Source of the DNA: Microbacteriaceae bacterium
GTDB lineage: Bacteria > Actinomycetota > Actinomycetes > Actinomycetales > Microbacteriaceae
Reading direction: 5' to 3'
Length of the DNA stretch: 64,000 bases
Assembly: GCA_031177985.1 (NCBI GenBank)
Contig: JAPSJW010000001.1
Location: forward strand, 434,001 to 498,000
Below, in pieces: positions 26,628 to 36,276 of the stretch. The notes under the pieces were generated by a model, which searched no databases, was not told where the DNA came from, and was given only the letters and a program-made list of their open reading frames with translations. Each line of letters begins with the position of its first letter. Position 1 is the stretch's first letter. The translations under genes and the position numbers were made by a program.

Positions 26628-27803
26628 TCAACCCCCTGGACGGAACGCGACTCTCACGCATCCGTCGTCCTTGTTCTTGAACATCTCGTAGCCCTTGGGG
26701 GCCTCGTCGAGCGGCATCGTGTGGGTCGCGAGGTGGTCGGTGCGGATCTCACCGCGCTGCACACGCTCGAGCAGCATCGGGATGTAGCGGTGCCCATGCT
26801 GCTGCGCGCTGCGCAGCGTGAGGCCCTTGTTCATGATCGCGCCGAGCGGAAACTTGTCGACGACCCCGCCGAACACGCCGAGCACGAACACGCTGCCGCC
26901 CTTGCGCGCGGCCATGATCGCCTGGCGCACCGCGGTCGGCCGGTCGGTCTGCAGCCGCAGCGGCGTCTTGACCTGGTCGTAGGCGTTCATCGGACCGCGG
27001 CTGTGAGCCTCCATGCCGACCGCCTCGATGCAGACGTCCGGTCCGCGGCCGCCGGTCAGCTCGCGCAGCTCGGGCAGGATCTCCGCCTGCGAGTAGTCGA
27101 GCGTCTCGGCTCCGATGACCTCCTCGACCTGACGCAGTCGCTCGGGCAGCCGGTCGATGACGATGACACGCTCGGCGCCCAGCAGCATCGCCGCGCGGGC
27201 CGCCATCTGCCCGACGCCGCCGGCACCCCACACCGCGACGGTGTCGCCGGGCTTCACGCCGCCGAGGTCGGCGCCCATCCATCCGGTCGGCACCGCGTCC
27301 GAGACGAACACGGCCTGCTCATCCGTCACGCCCTCGGGGATGCTGAACGCCGTGTTGTCGGCGAACGGCACCCGCACGTACTCGGCGTGGCTTCCCGCGA
27401 AGCCGCCCGTCGTCTGGCTGTAGCCGAAGCATCCGCCGGTGGACTGGCCCCACAGGGCCTCGCCGAATCCGGGATGCGGATTGCTGTTGTCGCAGAGGGA
27501 GGTCAAGCCCTGCTTGCAGTACCAGCAGTTGCCGCAGGACATGAACGAGCACATGACGACCCGGTCGCCCACCTTGTGCTTGCGGACACCCGGCCCGACT
27601 TCGACGATCTCGCCCATGAACTCGTGGCCGAGGATGTCGCCCGAGCGCATCGTCGGCACGTAGCCGCCGAGCAGATGCAGGTCGGAGCCGCAGGTGACCG
27701 TTCTCGTCACCTTCACGATCGCGTCGTGCGTGTTGAGGATCTGCGGGTCGTCGACCCGCTCCACCGAGAGCTCGTTCACTCCCTGCCAGACGAGCGCCTT
27801 CAC
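26628..27803 (-). CDS. Zinc-dependent alcohol dehydrogenase (formaldehyde dehydrogenase-like)
   Basis: 391 residues from GTG. It shows the medium-chain dehydrogenase pattern: catalytic-zinc ligands in TCGSDLH and GHEFMGE, a structural-zinc cluster C-x2-C-x2-C-x7-C (CGNCWYCKQGLTSLCD region), and a Rossmann motif GAGGVG. The length and the GPMNAYDQVKTPLRLQTDRP insert resemble glutathione-independent formaldehyde/aldehyde-dismutating dehydrogenases. Its start overlaps the stop of the SRPBCC gene upstream (GTGA), so the two are co-translated. Confidence 0.88.
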   Translation of the reverse strand: MKALVWQGVNELSVERVDDPQILNTHDAIVKVTRTVTCGSDLHLLGGYVPTMRSGDILGHEFMGEIVEVGPGVRKHKVGDRVVMCSFMSCGNCWYCKQGLTSLCDNSNPHPGFGEALWGQSTGGCFGYSQTTGGFAGSHAEYVRVPFADNTAFSIPEGVTDEQAVFVSDAVPTGWMGADLGGVKPGDTVAVWGAGGVGQMAARAAMLLGAERVIVIDRLPERLRQVEEVIGAETLDYSQAEILPELRELTGGRGPDVCIEAVGMEAHSRGPMNAYDQVKTPLRLQTDRPTAVRQAIMAARKGGSVFVLGVFGGVVDKFPLGAIMNKGLTLRSAQQHGHRYIPMLLERVQRGEIRTDHLATHTMPLDEAPKGYEMFKNKDDGCVRVAFRPGG

Positions 27804-28279
27804 AGCACGCCCTCCCCGCCGGAGCGCTTCGCTCCCATGTCGACGATCGCGCCGAACGGCGTGTTCCTGCGGTGCCCCTCCGGCTTCGGGTCGAGACGGA
27901 TGACCTCGCCCACCTCGATCAGCTGCTTCGCCTCCCGCAGTGCGGTGCGCACCGCCTGGCGCGGATCGGTGCCGCTGAGGCGGCTGATGCCCGCCCCTGC
28001 GCCGGTCGGCTCGCCGTCGACGAGGCGGGCCGAGAGCTCCGTGCCCCTGCCGCCCGGAGCATCCGTCGCCCGCACCTCGATCAGGTCGCCGAGCGCCGCG
28101 AGCGGCTCGGGGATGCCGTCGCGCATCACCTCATCGACCGGCTTGTCGATCGTGACGGACCGCCAGCGGCCCTTCTCGAGCTCGCGGCCTCCGGGTGACT
28201 TCGGGGCGATGGATCGGGCGACGACGACGGTTCCGGCAGCGATGCCTGCACCGACGAGCGCCCAGCGGGTGGCGCGCAT
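27800..28279 (-). CDS. SRPBCC/polyketide cyclase-like protein with N-terminal membrane anchor
   Basis: 159 residues from ATG preceded by GGAGGAAGC. An N-terminal hydrophobic stretch (WALVGAGIAAGTVVVARS) precedes a domain with WRSVTIDKPVDEVM...PEPLAALGDLIEVRATDAPGGRGTELSARL, the pattern of SRPBCC ligand-binding folds (cyclase/dehydrase). A PKPEGHRRNTPFG tail ends the protein. It overlaps the alcohol dehydrogenase gene, suggesting a joint function that cannot be read from sequence. Confidence 0.72.
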   Translation of the reverse strand: MRATRWALVGAGIAAGTVVVARSIAPKSPGGRELEKGRWRSVTIDKPVDEVMRDGIPEPLAALGDLIEVRATDAPGGRGTELSARLVDGEPTGAGAGISRLSGTDPRQAVRTALREAKQLIEVGEVIRLDPKPEGHRRNTPFGAIVDMGAKRSGGEGVL

Positions 28280-28385
28280 GCTTCCTCCAGGGGTTCTGCT
28301 CCACGGTAGGAGCGCGGCGGGGTGTCCGCATCCGTCTTGACGCGGCGTGGGGTGGGGCGTACGCGGCCCCAGCGCCCACGCGAGA

Positions 28386-28443
28386 GGGCGGATAGTGAGC
28401 GAGTGAGCGGATTGCATCACGCCCACTCGTTCACAATCCGCCC
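28386..28443. repeat. Imperfect 20-bp inverted repeat
   Basis: 28386-28405 and 28424-28443 are complementary at 18 of 20 positions around an 18-nt loop. It lies 41 nt after the stop of the leftward DHA2 exporter gene and could act as its terminator, although no T-run follows. Confidence 0.6.
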
Positions 28444-28484
28444 CGAGACGCACCGTGGCGCCCACGCCGGCCTCGTGCCCGGGG

Positions 28485-30814
<2,330 letters not shown>

Positions 30815-30882
30815 AGCGGACTCTCCGCCCGTTCCCAGACAAACCGGCGCAGTGTGGGAGTACGGCAACGAAGGGAGAGCGC

Positions 30883-31056
30883 ATGGGACTCGACGACAAG
30901 ATCAAGAACCAGGCGGAGGAGCTCGGAGGCAAGGCCAAGGAGGGTGTCGGACACCACACGGGTGACCGCGACCTCGAGGCCGAGGGCCACGGCGACCAGA
31001 CCAAAGCCGACCTGAAGCAGGCCGGCGAGGACGTCAAGGACGCCTTCAAGCACTGA
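30883..31056 (+). CDS. CsbD-family small stress protein
   Basis: 57 residues (MGLDDKIKNQAEELGGKAKEGVGHHTGDRDLEAEGHGDQTKADLKQAGEDVKDAFKH in outline: basic start, KIKNQAEELGGKAKEGVG core, KADLKQAGEDVKDAF end). This is the hydrophilic CsbD pattern, induced by general stress in relatives. AAGGGAGAGC precedes the ATG. It is divergent from the tetR gene, 68 nt away, and ends before a strong terminator. Confidence 0.88.
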   Translation: MGLDDKIKNQAEELGGKAKEGVGHHTGDRDLEAEGHGDQTKADLKQAGEDVKDAFKH

Positions 31057-31070
31057 CCTCCATGAGACGA

Positions 31071-31103
31071 AGGGCCGCTCGCGCATCGCGCGGGCGGCCC
31101 TTT
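31071..31103 (+). terminator. Rho-independent terminator of csbD
   Basis: A 12-bp stem with one G-T pair (31072-31083 with 31089-31100), a 5-nt loop and the tail TTTCTC. The right end reaches the stop of the convergent MORN-repeat gene. Confidence 0.85.
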
Positions 31104-31104
31104 C

Positions 31105-31494
31105 TCACGTTCCGATCCGTGTCGGATGCTGGTCCGTCTTCCGCAGCTTCCCGTCGCGGTCGTAGTGCCGCCACTCGCCCGAGCGCTTGCCGTGCACCCA
31201 CTCGCCCTCGTCCATGAGCGCGCCGTTGTCATGGAAGCGGCGCCAGAATCCGTGCTGCACGCCCTCGACGAAGGGACCCTGCTGCAGCAGTTCCCCGTTC
31301 TCCCGCCACCAGGTCCATTCGCCGGTGAAGAGGCCGTCGGCGAACTGACCGACACCTTTTCGACGGCCGTTCCGGTACCAGTACTCGCAGGCGCCCGACT
31401 TGACGCCGTTCTCGTAGTGCTCGACGGCGCTGAGGGAGCCGTCGGCGAAGTGAGTGCGGTGCTCGCCGTCCTGCGGCGCCGTCGGGGTGATCAT
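31105..31494 (-). CDS. MORN-repeat (YwqK-like) protein
   Basis: 129 residues. It is made of about four MORN-type repeats of the form YxNGxxxGxxxxWYxNGxxxxxGxFxDGxxxGxWxWW (GACEYWYRNGRRKGVGQF, GEWTWWRENGELLQQGPF, GFWRRFHDNGALMDEGEW, GEWRHYDRDGKL). No signal peptide. YwqK relatives are called antitoxins in Bacillus, but no toxin gene is adjacent. Function is unknown. Confidence 0.7.
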   Translation of the reverse strand: MITPTAPQDGEHRTHFADGSLSAVEHYENGVKSGACEYWYRNGRRKGVGQFADGLFTGEWTWWRENGELLQQGPFVEGVQHGFWRRFHDNGALMDEGEWVHGKRSGEWRHYDRDGKLRKTDQHPTRIGT

Positions 31495-31599
31495 GTCGCC
31501 ACGGTAGCGCCGAGGCCGCGGCTCGGGAACGGGGCGCTGGTGGGAGGATGGACGCGAGCCCGGGAGCAGGGTCCTCCTCTCGACGACGAAGGGACCGCA

Positions 31600-32217
31600 A
31601 TGGCCGAGCCGATCGACCTCGCGTATCCGTTCCGAGGACACTGGCTCGTGCAGAACAGCCCCGCCGATCGGGTGCCCAGTCACGGGACGGACCTGTTCGC
31701 GACGTCCTACGCGATCGACTTCGTGCCGGTCGATGCCGACGGAAGGTCCGCTCACTTCGGACTGGCCTCCGTGTTCCGCCCCGAGCCGCCGGAGAGGTTC
31801 CGCGGATTCGGGCGGCTGCTGCTCGCGCCGCTGGAAGGCGTCGTCGTAGCGGCGCACGACGGTGAACCGGATCATCCTGCCTATCGCGGGCTGCCGTCCG
31901 TCGGATATGCGCTCACTCAGCAGCGCCGAGCACGTGCCGGATGGCCGGCGCTTGCGGGCAACCACGTGATGATCGAGATCGACCGCGTCGTCGTGGCGCT
32001 GTGTCACCTGCAGCACGGGAGCGTCACGGTGCGCCAGGGTCAGCGCGTGGAAGCGGGTGAGGCGCTCGGCCGATGCGGCAACTCGGGCAACAGCACGGAG
32101 CCGCACGTCCATGTGCAGGCGATGGACAGCCGTGACGTCGGACAGGCCGACGCCGTGCCCGTCACGTTCCGGGGCTCCCTGCCCCGCAACGGCGCGGTGG
32201 TCGACGCCCCCGGGTAA
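31600..32217 (+). CDS. M23-like metallopeptidase-fold protein
   Basis: 205 residues, no signal peptide. LysM-free M23 core: SHGTDLFATSYAIDF near 30 replaces the usual HxxxD zinc site with H and D, then GNHVMIEID, VALCHLQHGSVTVRQGQRVEAGEALGRCGNSGNSTEPHVHVQ, in which the HVH pair is the second zinc site. It may cleave peptidoglycan or another substrate, but the lack of an export signal and the altered first motif make the activity uncertain. Confidence 0.75.
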   Translation: MAEPIDLAYPFRGHWLVQNSPADRVPSHGTDLFATSYAIDFVPVDADGRSAHFGLASVFRPEPPERFRGFGRLLLAPLEGVVVAAHDGEPDHPAYRGLPSVGYALTQQRRARAGWPALAGNHVMIEIDRVVVALCHLQHGSVTVRQGQRVEAGEALGRCGNSGNSTEPHVHVQAMDSRDVGQADAVPVTFRGSLPRNGAVVDAPG

Positions 32218-32245
32218 GTCTGCAGCTCGGATTCCGAGACCGCGC

Positions 32246-32276
32246 TTGACCCTGACGTAGCGTCAGCCCTTCACGC
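32246..32276 (+). promoter_or_regulatory. MerR-type promoter/operator of the DUF1048-ABC exporter operon
   Basis: TTGACC (32246-32251) is followed by the dyad CTGACG-TAG-CGTCAG (32252-32266) and a poor -10 about 19 nt downstream. Stretched spacing with a dyad between -35 and -10 is the hallmark of MerR control. A MerR-family gene lies at the end of the operon. Confidence 0.65.
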
Positions 32277-32284
32277 TCGTGGTC

Positions 32285-32671
32285 ATGAACACTTCACTCA
32301 CCTGGGTCGAGAAGCTGGTCGGCAGCCTCGACGACAAGAAGCAGTACCGCGACTACCGCGCGCGCGTGAAGCGCCTGCCCGGCGACTACCGTGCGACGGC
32401 CGAGGCGCTCGAGCGCTACCTCACCCACGTCGGACCCACCTCGGACAGCGCCGCGCTGCTCGCCCTCCTCACCGACCTCGTCGACACCCTCGAGCGCGGC
32501 GTCGCCGCGGGAGAGGCCGTCAGCACGGTCGTCGGAGACGATCCGACGACCTTCGCCGACGACCTGCTGCGCCGGCACCCCGGCGAGAGCTGGCTGGACG
32601 GATGGGTGGGCAGCGAGCGGGCCCGGCTGACGGATGCGGTGCGCGCCGCGAGCACGGGAGGTGCGCGATGA
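32285..32671 (+). CDS. DUF1048 protein
   Basis: 128 residues from ATG 32285. No clear ribosome site is seen. The protein is helical and charged (WVEKLVGSLDDKKQYRDYRARVKRLPGDYRATAEALERYLTHVG), typical of DUF1048 proteins that accompany PadR- or MerR-controlled ABC exporters. Its stop overlaps the start of the ATPase gene. Confidence 0.75.
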   Translation: MNTSLTWVEKLVGSLDDKKQYRDYRARVKRLPGDYRATAEALERYLTHVGPTSDSAALLALLTDLVDTLERGVAAGEAVSTVVGDDPTTFADDLLRRHPGESWLDGWVGSERARLTDAVRAASTGGAR

Positions 32672-33477
32672 GCGCGGCGACCGCTTCGGCCATCACCGTC
32701 CGCGGCATCGAGAAGTCGTACAAGAACCTGCACGTGCTGCGGGGCGTCGACCTCGAGGTGCAGCGCGGCACGGTGTTCGCGCTCCTCGGCTCCAACGGTG
32801 CGGGCAAGACGACGCTCGTGAAGATCCTCTCGACGCTGCTGAAGGCGGATGCGGGCACCGCATCCGTGGTCGGTCTGGATGTCGCGAAGGAGCCTGCCCA
32901 GGTGCGCGCGGCGATCAGTCTCACCGGGCAGTTCGCTGCCGTCGACGAGCGACTCACCGGGCGCGAGAACCTCGTGCTGATCGCACGGCTGCGGCACCTG
33001 CGTGCGCCGGGCACGATCGCCGACGAGCTGCTCGCCCGCTTCTCGCTCACCGAGGCCGGCGGACGCAAGGTGTCGACCTACTCGGGCGGCATGCGGCGGC
33101 GACTCGACATCGCGATGAGCCTCATCGGCGAACCGTCCGTCATCTTCCTCGACGAGCCGACGACGGGACTCGACCCAGAGGCTCGGCAGGAAGTGTGGCA
33201 GACCGTGCGGCAGCTCGCCGGCAAGGGCACGACGGTGCTGCTCACCACCCAGTACCTCGAGGAGGCCGAGCAGCTCGCCGATCGCATCGCAATCCTGCAC
33301 AAGGGCCGGATCATCGTCGACGGAACGCTCGACGAGCTCAAGAAGCTGCTGCCCGCGGCCACCGTCGAGTACGTCGAGAAGCAGCCCACCCTCGAGGAGG
33401 TGTTCTTCGCCCTCACCGGCGAGAGCACCGGCGACACCGCCGACGAGACGACCGACGCCGCGCAGGCGCAGAAGTAG
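32668..33477 (+). CDS. ABC exporter ATP-binding protein (DrrA-like)
   Basis: 269 residues. Walker A GSNGAGKTT near 46, the SGGMRRRLDIA signature near 144, Walker B VIFLDEPTTGLDPEA and the switch region TTQYLEEAEQLADRI. This DrrA-type pattern belongs to drug or lipid exporters. The final 20 residues are Thr/Asp/Ala-rich. Co-translated with the DUF1048 gene and followed after 11 nt by the permease gene. Confidence 0.9.
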   Translation: MSAATASAITVRGIEKSYKNLHVLRGVDLEVQRGTVFALLGSNGAGKTTLVKILSTLLKADAGTASVVGLDVAKEPAQVRAAISLTGQFAAVDERLTGRENLVLIARLRHLRAPGTIADELLARFSLTEAGGRKVSTYSGGMRRRLDIAMSLIGEPSVIFLDEPTTGLDPEARQEVWQTVRQLAGKGTTVLLTTQYLEEAEQLADRIAILHKGRIIVDGTLDELKKLLPAATVEYVEKQPTLEEVFFALTGESTGDTADETTDAAQAQK

Positions 33478-33488
33478 GGGACACCATC

Positions 33489-34253
33489 ATGAAGCACTTC
33501 TTCGGCGACACCGCCGTGCTCACCGGGCGCTCGCTCACGCACATCGTGCGCAGCCCCGACACCATCATCACGACAGCGGTCACCCCGATCGCGATCATGC
33601 TCATGTTCGTCTACGTGTTCGGCGGCGCCATCGACATCGGCGGCGCCACCGACTCGTATGTGACGTACCTGCTGCCCGGCATCCTGCTGATCACGGTCGC
33701 GTCGGGCATCTCGTACACGGCCTACCGGCTGTTCCTCGATATGCAGGGCGGGATCTTCGAGCGGTTCCAGTCGATGCCGATCGCGCGGGCATCCGTGCTC
33801 TGGGCTCACGTGCTCACCTCGCTCATCGCGAACCTGGTGTCGCTCGCGCTCGTCGTGGGCGTCGCGCTGATCATGGGGTTCCGCACGGGAGCCGACGTCG
33901 GGGGGTGGTTGGCGGTGCTCGGCATCATGGCGCTGTTCACCCTCGCGCTCACCTGGCTCGCCGTCATCCCCGGCCTCACGGCGAGCTCGGTGGAGGGCGC
34001 CAGCGCGTTCTCGTATCCGCTGATCTTCCTGCCGTTCGTCAGCTCCGCCTTCGCTCCGACGGAGTCGATGCCGGGCCCCGTGCGCTGGTTCGCCGAGAAC
34101 CAGCCGGTCACCTCGATCGTCGACTCCGTCCGGGCGATCTTCGCCGGACAGCCGGTCGGCGGCGAGCTGTGGGTTGCGCTCGCGTGGTGCCTCGGCATCC
34201 TCGTGGTGGCGTTCGTACTCGCGATCGCCACCTACCGGCGGAAGATCTCCTGA
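33489..34253 (+). CDS. ABC-2 type permease (DrrB-like)
   Basis: 254 residues, six membrane segments, starting with RSLTHIVRSPDTIITTAVTPIAIMLMFVYVFGGAI, the DrrB pattern, and containing FERFQSMPIARASVLWAHV after segment 2. It forms an exporter with the preceding ATPase, presumably for a toxic hydrophobic compound. Confidence 0.9.
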   Translation: MKHFFGDTAVLTGRSLTHIVRSPDTIITTAVTPIAIMLMFVYVFGGAIDIGGATDSYVTYLLPGILLITVASGISYTAYRLFLDMQGGIFERFQSMPIARASVLWAHVLTSLIANLVSLALVVGVALIMGFRTGADVGGWLAVLGIMALFTLALTWLAVIPGLTASSVEGASAFSYPLIFLPFVSSAFAPTESMPGPVRWFAENQPVTSIVDSVRAIFAGQPVGGELWVALAWCLGILVVAFVLAIATYRRKIS

Positions 34254-34296
34254 GCGGCTGTCGCCGAACGAACCGGATGAGGGGCAGGATCGGACC

Positions 34297-35076
34297 GTGC
34301 TGACCATCAGTCAACTGGCCTCCTACGCCGGAGTCACGGTGCGCGCCGTGCGCCACTACCACCAGATCGGTCTGCTGCCGGAGCCCGAGCGCGACCGCTC
34401 GGGCTACCGGCGGTACGGCGCCCACGCGGTGGTGTCGCTGGTGAAGATCGCCACCCTGGCGGATGCGGGTGTGCCGCTGTCGGAGATCGCGGATCTGGTG
34501 AAAGCCGACCAGGAGACCTTCGCGGCAGCGGTGCAGCGGATCGACGGGCGGCTGCGCGACGAGATCGCGAGACTCGAGCGCAGCCGCACGTCGATCGCGG
34601 AGCTCGCCGCCGGAGATGCGCTCCTGCTGCCACCCGAGGTGGTCGCATACCTGGACCGTCTGCGCGAGCTCGGGGTCGCCGGCCCGGTGTTGGATGGCGA
34701 GCGCGATGGCTGGATCATCATGGCTGCTCGGTGGCCGGATCGGGTGCGCGAGTGGATGCCCAGCAAGCTCGCCTCGCTCGACGACCCGCGGATCGTGCGG
34801 CTCTACCAGGTGCTGTCGCTGCTCTTCGACACGAGGGAGCTCGACGAGCCGCTCATGGCCGAGGCGGCGGATCTCATGGCCGAGCTCGCGGAGCAGGCCT
34901 ACGAGGCGGGATACAACACCCAGGAGGAGTCGGCGGAGGACGAGGTTCCGTTCGACCTGTTGGAACTGCTCGCCCTCGAGACCGACCCTCGCGCGCAGCG
35001 GATGGTGGAGCTGATGCGCGAGCGCGGATGGGACGGATGGACTCGGCTGGAGAAGGTGCCGCCGACGAAGGGGTGA
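34297..35076 (+). CDS. MerR-family regulator of the DrrAB-like exporter
   Basis: 259 residues from GTG. The N-terminal winged helix is LTISQLASYAGVTVRAVRHYHQIGLLPEPERDRSGYRRYG, followed by a coiled dimerisation helix and a C-terminal effector part of about 150 residues lacking cysteines, so it senses an organic ligand rather than a metal. It lies 43 nt after the permease gene, and the MerR-type promoter ahead of the operon should be its target. Confidence 0.85.
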   Translation: MLTISQLASYAGVTVRAVRHYHQIGLLPEPERDRSGYRRYGAHAVVSLVKIATLADAGVPLSEIADLVKADQETFAAAVQRIDGRLRDEIARLERSRTSIAELAAGDALLLPPEVVAYLDRLRELGVAGPVLDGERDGWIIMAARWPDRVREWMPSKLASLDDPRIVRLYQVLSLLFDTRELDEPLMAEAADLMAELAEQAYEAGYNTQEESAEDEVPFDLLELLALETDPRAQRMVELMRERGWDGWTRLEKVPPTKG

Positions 35077-35097
35077 CCCGGCCGCCGGCCGCAGTCG

Positions 35098-35544
35098 CTA
35101 GCTCGGCGTCCTGTCACCGCGGGGTGGGGCCACCGAGACGAAGAGCTCGTGGGCGTCGTCCGTCCCATCCGCGCGGTATCCGATGTCCAGCTTCGTAGCG
35201 CCGGGGCGGTGGCCCGATGCGAGCAGCGACGCTTCGATCTCTCCGAACGAGGCGGCGATCTGCGATTGAGGCCCTCGGTGCAGGAGGTAGCCATAGCTTC
35301 CGCCCGGCACCAGCGCGTGCACGAAGCCGTCGACCTGCTCCTCCACGTCGGCGAGCACTCCGACGACCTCGTGATAGCGACCGTCGAGGCGGGTGCTGGC
35401 CTCGGCGAAGGGGCGCCCGTCGTCGGCGAATGCGGAGAACGCCACCGCCCAGGCTTCAGGCACCAGCGTCGAGAGCCGGTCGAAGGCGGCGAGCACCGGC
35501 ACACCGATGACGAGCCGCGACGGCATCTGGATGATCTCTACCAC
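35098..35544 (-). CDS. GyrI-like/AraC effector-binding-type small protein (tentative)
   Basis: 148 residues from GTG. Visible features are EIIQMPSRLVIGVPVLAAFDRL at the start, GGSYGYLLHRGP in the middle and GATKLDIGYRADGTDDAHELFVSVAP at the end. This order resembles GyrI-like ligand-binding domains, but similarity is weak. Convergent with the MerR gene and divergent from the GrpB gene. Confidence 0.5.
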   Translation of the reverse strand: MVEIIQMPSRLVIGVPVLAAFDRLSTLVPEAWAVAFSAFADDGRPFAEASTRLDGRYHEVVGVLADVEEQVDGFVHALVPGGSYGYLLHRGPQSQIAASFGEIEASLLASGHRPGATKLDIGYRADGTDDAHELFVSVAPPRGDRTPS

Positions 35545-35622
35545 TGTGCCCCCTCGGCGCGCTCACCCGATGGTAGCGAGGGGACGTCACTCGGTGAGTC
35601 CGACTCCCATACGATCGCGATC

Positions 35623-36147
35623 GTGATCGAGCTGCAGGAGCATCGCCCCGAGTGGGCCGACGAATTCCTGCGCGAGTCCGGGCGCGTCTCGTCGGCGCTC
35701 GGCCCGCGCATCCTGCAGATCGAGCACATCGGCAGCACCGCCATACCTGGTCTGATCGCCAAGCCCATCATCGATCTGGCCGCCCGAGCAGCGCCTGAGG
35801 AGGATCCCCTCTCCTTCGGGTCGGCGCTGGGGGACATCGGCTACCAGCAGCACCGGACAGGCCCGAAGACGCACGGCGTCTACCTGCGCGGCACGTCGGA
35901 ACGTCGAACGCACATCCTGCACGTCTTCGCGGATGCGGCCTGGGACACCTGCAACCAGCGGCTGTTCCGAGACAAGCTGCTTCGCGACCCGTCGGCGCGG
36001 GAGGCCTACGGGCGGCTGAAGGCATCACTCGCGCATGCGCAGGATGGCCATGAGTACACCGCGGCGAAACGATCGTTGATCCAGACACTGCTCAACGAGG
36101 AACGTGCGATCAGGTGGCTTCCGCCGACCGTGCCGTGGGACAAGTAG
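35623..36147 (+). CDS. GrpB-family nucleotidyltransferase-like protein
   Basis: 174 residues from GTG. The GrpB pattern is clear: IELQEHRPEWADEFLRESGR, then LQIEHIGSTAIPGLIAKPIIDL, which is the GS...K nucleotidyltransferase-like motif, then RTHILHVF and FRDKLLRDPSAREAYGRLK. Family members are uncharacterised and sometimes fused to dephospho-CoA kinase. Single gene. Confidence 0.85.
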   Translation: MIELQEHRPEWADEFLRESGRVSSALGPRILQIEHIGSTAIPGLIAKPIIDLAARAAPEEDPLSFGSALGDIGYQQHRTGPKTHGVYLRGTSERRTHILHVFADAAWDTCNQRLFRDKLLRDPSAREAYGRLKASLAHAQDGHEYTAAKRSLIQTLLNEERAIRWLPPTVPWDK

Positions 36148-36224
36148 GGCGGCCGTCAGCGGGACGCTCCCAATTCCGCCTCTCCCTGAGGGAGTGAATT
36201 GAGCAAGTCTGGTCTTCCAATGTG

Positions 36225-36236
36225 AGCGTTAACGCT
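36225..36236. promoter_or_regulatory. LacI-type operator candidate before the GH43 gene
   Basis: AGCGTTAACGCT is a perfect 12-bp palindrome 40 nt upstream of the GH43 start. The form is typical of LacI-family sites. No LacI gene is adjacent, so a distant regulator is implied. Confidence 0.6.
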
Positions 36237-36276
36237 ATAACGTGACCGCCAAGTCGTCGTTGCAAAGGAGCATCCG

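Noticed and set aside
31105-31494. Toxin-antitoxin module at the YwqK-like MORN gene
   Set aside because: No YeeF/LXG-type toxin is adjacent. The neighbours are csbD and an M23-like gene.
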